NCBI GenBank assembly: GCA_031257735.1
Contig: JAIROC010000512.1
Span: 1 to 5,769 of the forward strand
Source of the DNA: Bacteroidales bacterium
GTDB lineage: Bacteria; Bacteroidota; Bacteroidia; Bacteroidales; WCHB1-69
Length of the DNA: 5,769 nt
Direction: 5' to 3'
Shown piece after piece: positions 5,338 to 5,769 of the stretch. Under the pieces are notes generated by a model that did no database searches, was not told where the DNA came from, and saw only the letters and a program-made list of their open reading frames with translations. The position numbers were made by a program, and so were the translations under genes. The stretch's first letter is position 1. The number at the start of each line of letters is the position of its first letter.

Positions 5338-5769
5338 CTCTTTGTCTGTCGACATAAAGACTGGATGGAAAATATTTTCCTTGATATTTGAAAAAAATGA
5401 CTGACGAGAAAAAAACTTTCTGGGCTGTCCTGAAATAAAAAGGGACGAGAAAAAAACTTTCTGGGCTGTTCTGAAATAAAAAGGGACAAGAAAAAAATTT
5501 TCTGGGCTGTTCTGAAATAAAAAGGGACAAGAAAAAAATTTTCTGGGCTGTCCTGAAATAAAAAGGGACAAGAAAAAAATTTTCTGGGCTGTCCTGAAAT
5601 AAAAAGAGACAGGAAAGTAATTTTCTGGGCTGTCCTGAAATAAAAAGGGGCAAGAAAAAAACTTTCTGGGCTGTCCTGAGATAAAAAGAGACAGGAAAGT
5701 GATTTTTTGGACTGCCCTGAGATGGAAAAATGATAAGAGAATGATTTCCTTAACTTCCCTAATAAAGAA
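5338..5769. repeat. Tandem array of 41-bp units (seven good copies, degenerate edges)
   Basis: Units beginning CTGGGCTGTCCTGA start at 5420, 5461, 5502, 5543, 5584, 5625 and 5666, exactly 41 bp apart with no indels. Units 2 and 3 are identical. A diverged unit follows at 5707 (TTGGACTGCCCTGAGAT), and similarity fades from 5748 to the window end. To the left, 5379-5419 matches in its second half only, and 5338-5378 is recognisable through CTGTC, GACATAAAG and GGAAAATATTTTC. Each unit holds two A-rich tracts and a GAAA...TTTC inverted pair. There are no unique spacers, so it is not CRISPR. Frames open across it on the minus strand are by-products of a unit without stop codons and are not annotated as genes. 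Function is unknown. Confidence 0.92.
5367..5380. repeat. 14-bp perfect AT-rich palindrome in a decayed array unit
   Basis: GGAAAATATTTTCC is fully self-complementary and sits where the GAAA...TTTTC inverted pair of a regular 41-bp unit would be. It could be a protein-binding site upstream of the DUF6261-type gene (about 95 bases before its ATG) or just the remains of a repeat unit; the alignment with the array makes the latter the simpler reading. Confidence 0.5.

Noticed and set aside
5260..5653. Three overlapping open frames on the minus strand across the 41-bp array
   Set aside because: All frames are open because the unit has no stop codon; the peptides are near-identical in all phases, and one overlaps the DUF6261 start. 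No initiation signal supports any of them.
5338..5769. CRISPR array
   Set aside because: Units are directly adjacent with no unique spacers and no cas genes are present.

Overview
The window looks like accessory chromosome from a Bacteroidota bacterium, probably of the order Bacteroidales. The DNA is AT-rich and the start codons lack Shine-Dalgarno sequences, having A-rich leaders instead. One gene encodes a DUF6261-type protein, a family I associate with Bacteroidales. The other encodes a giant exported protein of MAM-like, CARDB-like and parallel beta-helix modules, the architecture of type IX-secreted surface proteins in this phylum. No rRNA, tRNA, CRISPR, transposase or phage gene was seen.

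Layout. Positions 1-3825 (minus strand) hold the first 1275 codons of a very large secreted protein whose 3' end lies outside the window. It has a signal peptide, a jelly-roll domain, an Ig-like domain, a Bacteroidota extracellular beta domain, and then a module of about 515 residues (CARDB-like plus right-handed beta-helix) that starts again as a second copy. Positions 3826-4507 contain no convincing gene. They are a mosaic of intergenic repeats: a TTTTG pentamer tract next to the start codon, a 230-bp unit bounded by perfect 19-bp inverted repeats, three copies of a GC-rich REP-like palindrome, a duplicated 37-43-bp segment, and a scattered inverted 17-mer. Positions 4508-5272 (minus) encode a 254-residue DUF6261-type helical protein. 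Positions 5273-5337 are an AT-rich leader. From about 5338 to the window end runs a tandem array with an exact 41-bp period, seven well-kept units in the middle and decayed units on both sides.

The two genes point the same way but are separated by 682 bp of repeats, so they are probably not one tight operon, and nothing here links their functions. The surface protein is a likely adhesin or structural exoprotein. The role of DUF6261 is unknown. The most unusual material is non-coding: the 41-bp array just upstream of the DUF6261 gene and the dense palindromic repeat cluster just downstream of it. I found no clear evidence of a complete new defence or mobile system. Claims that a motif is a recurring Bacteroidota repeat are from memory and were not checked by search.
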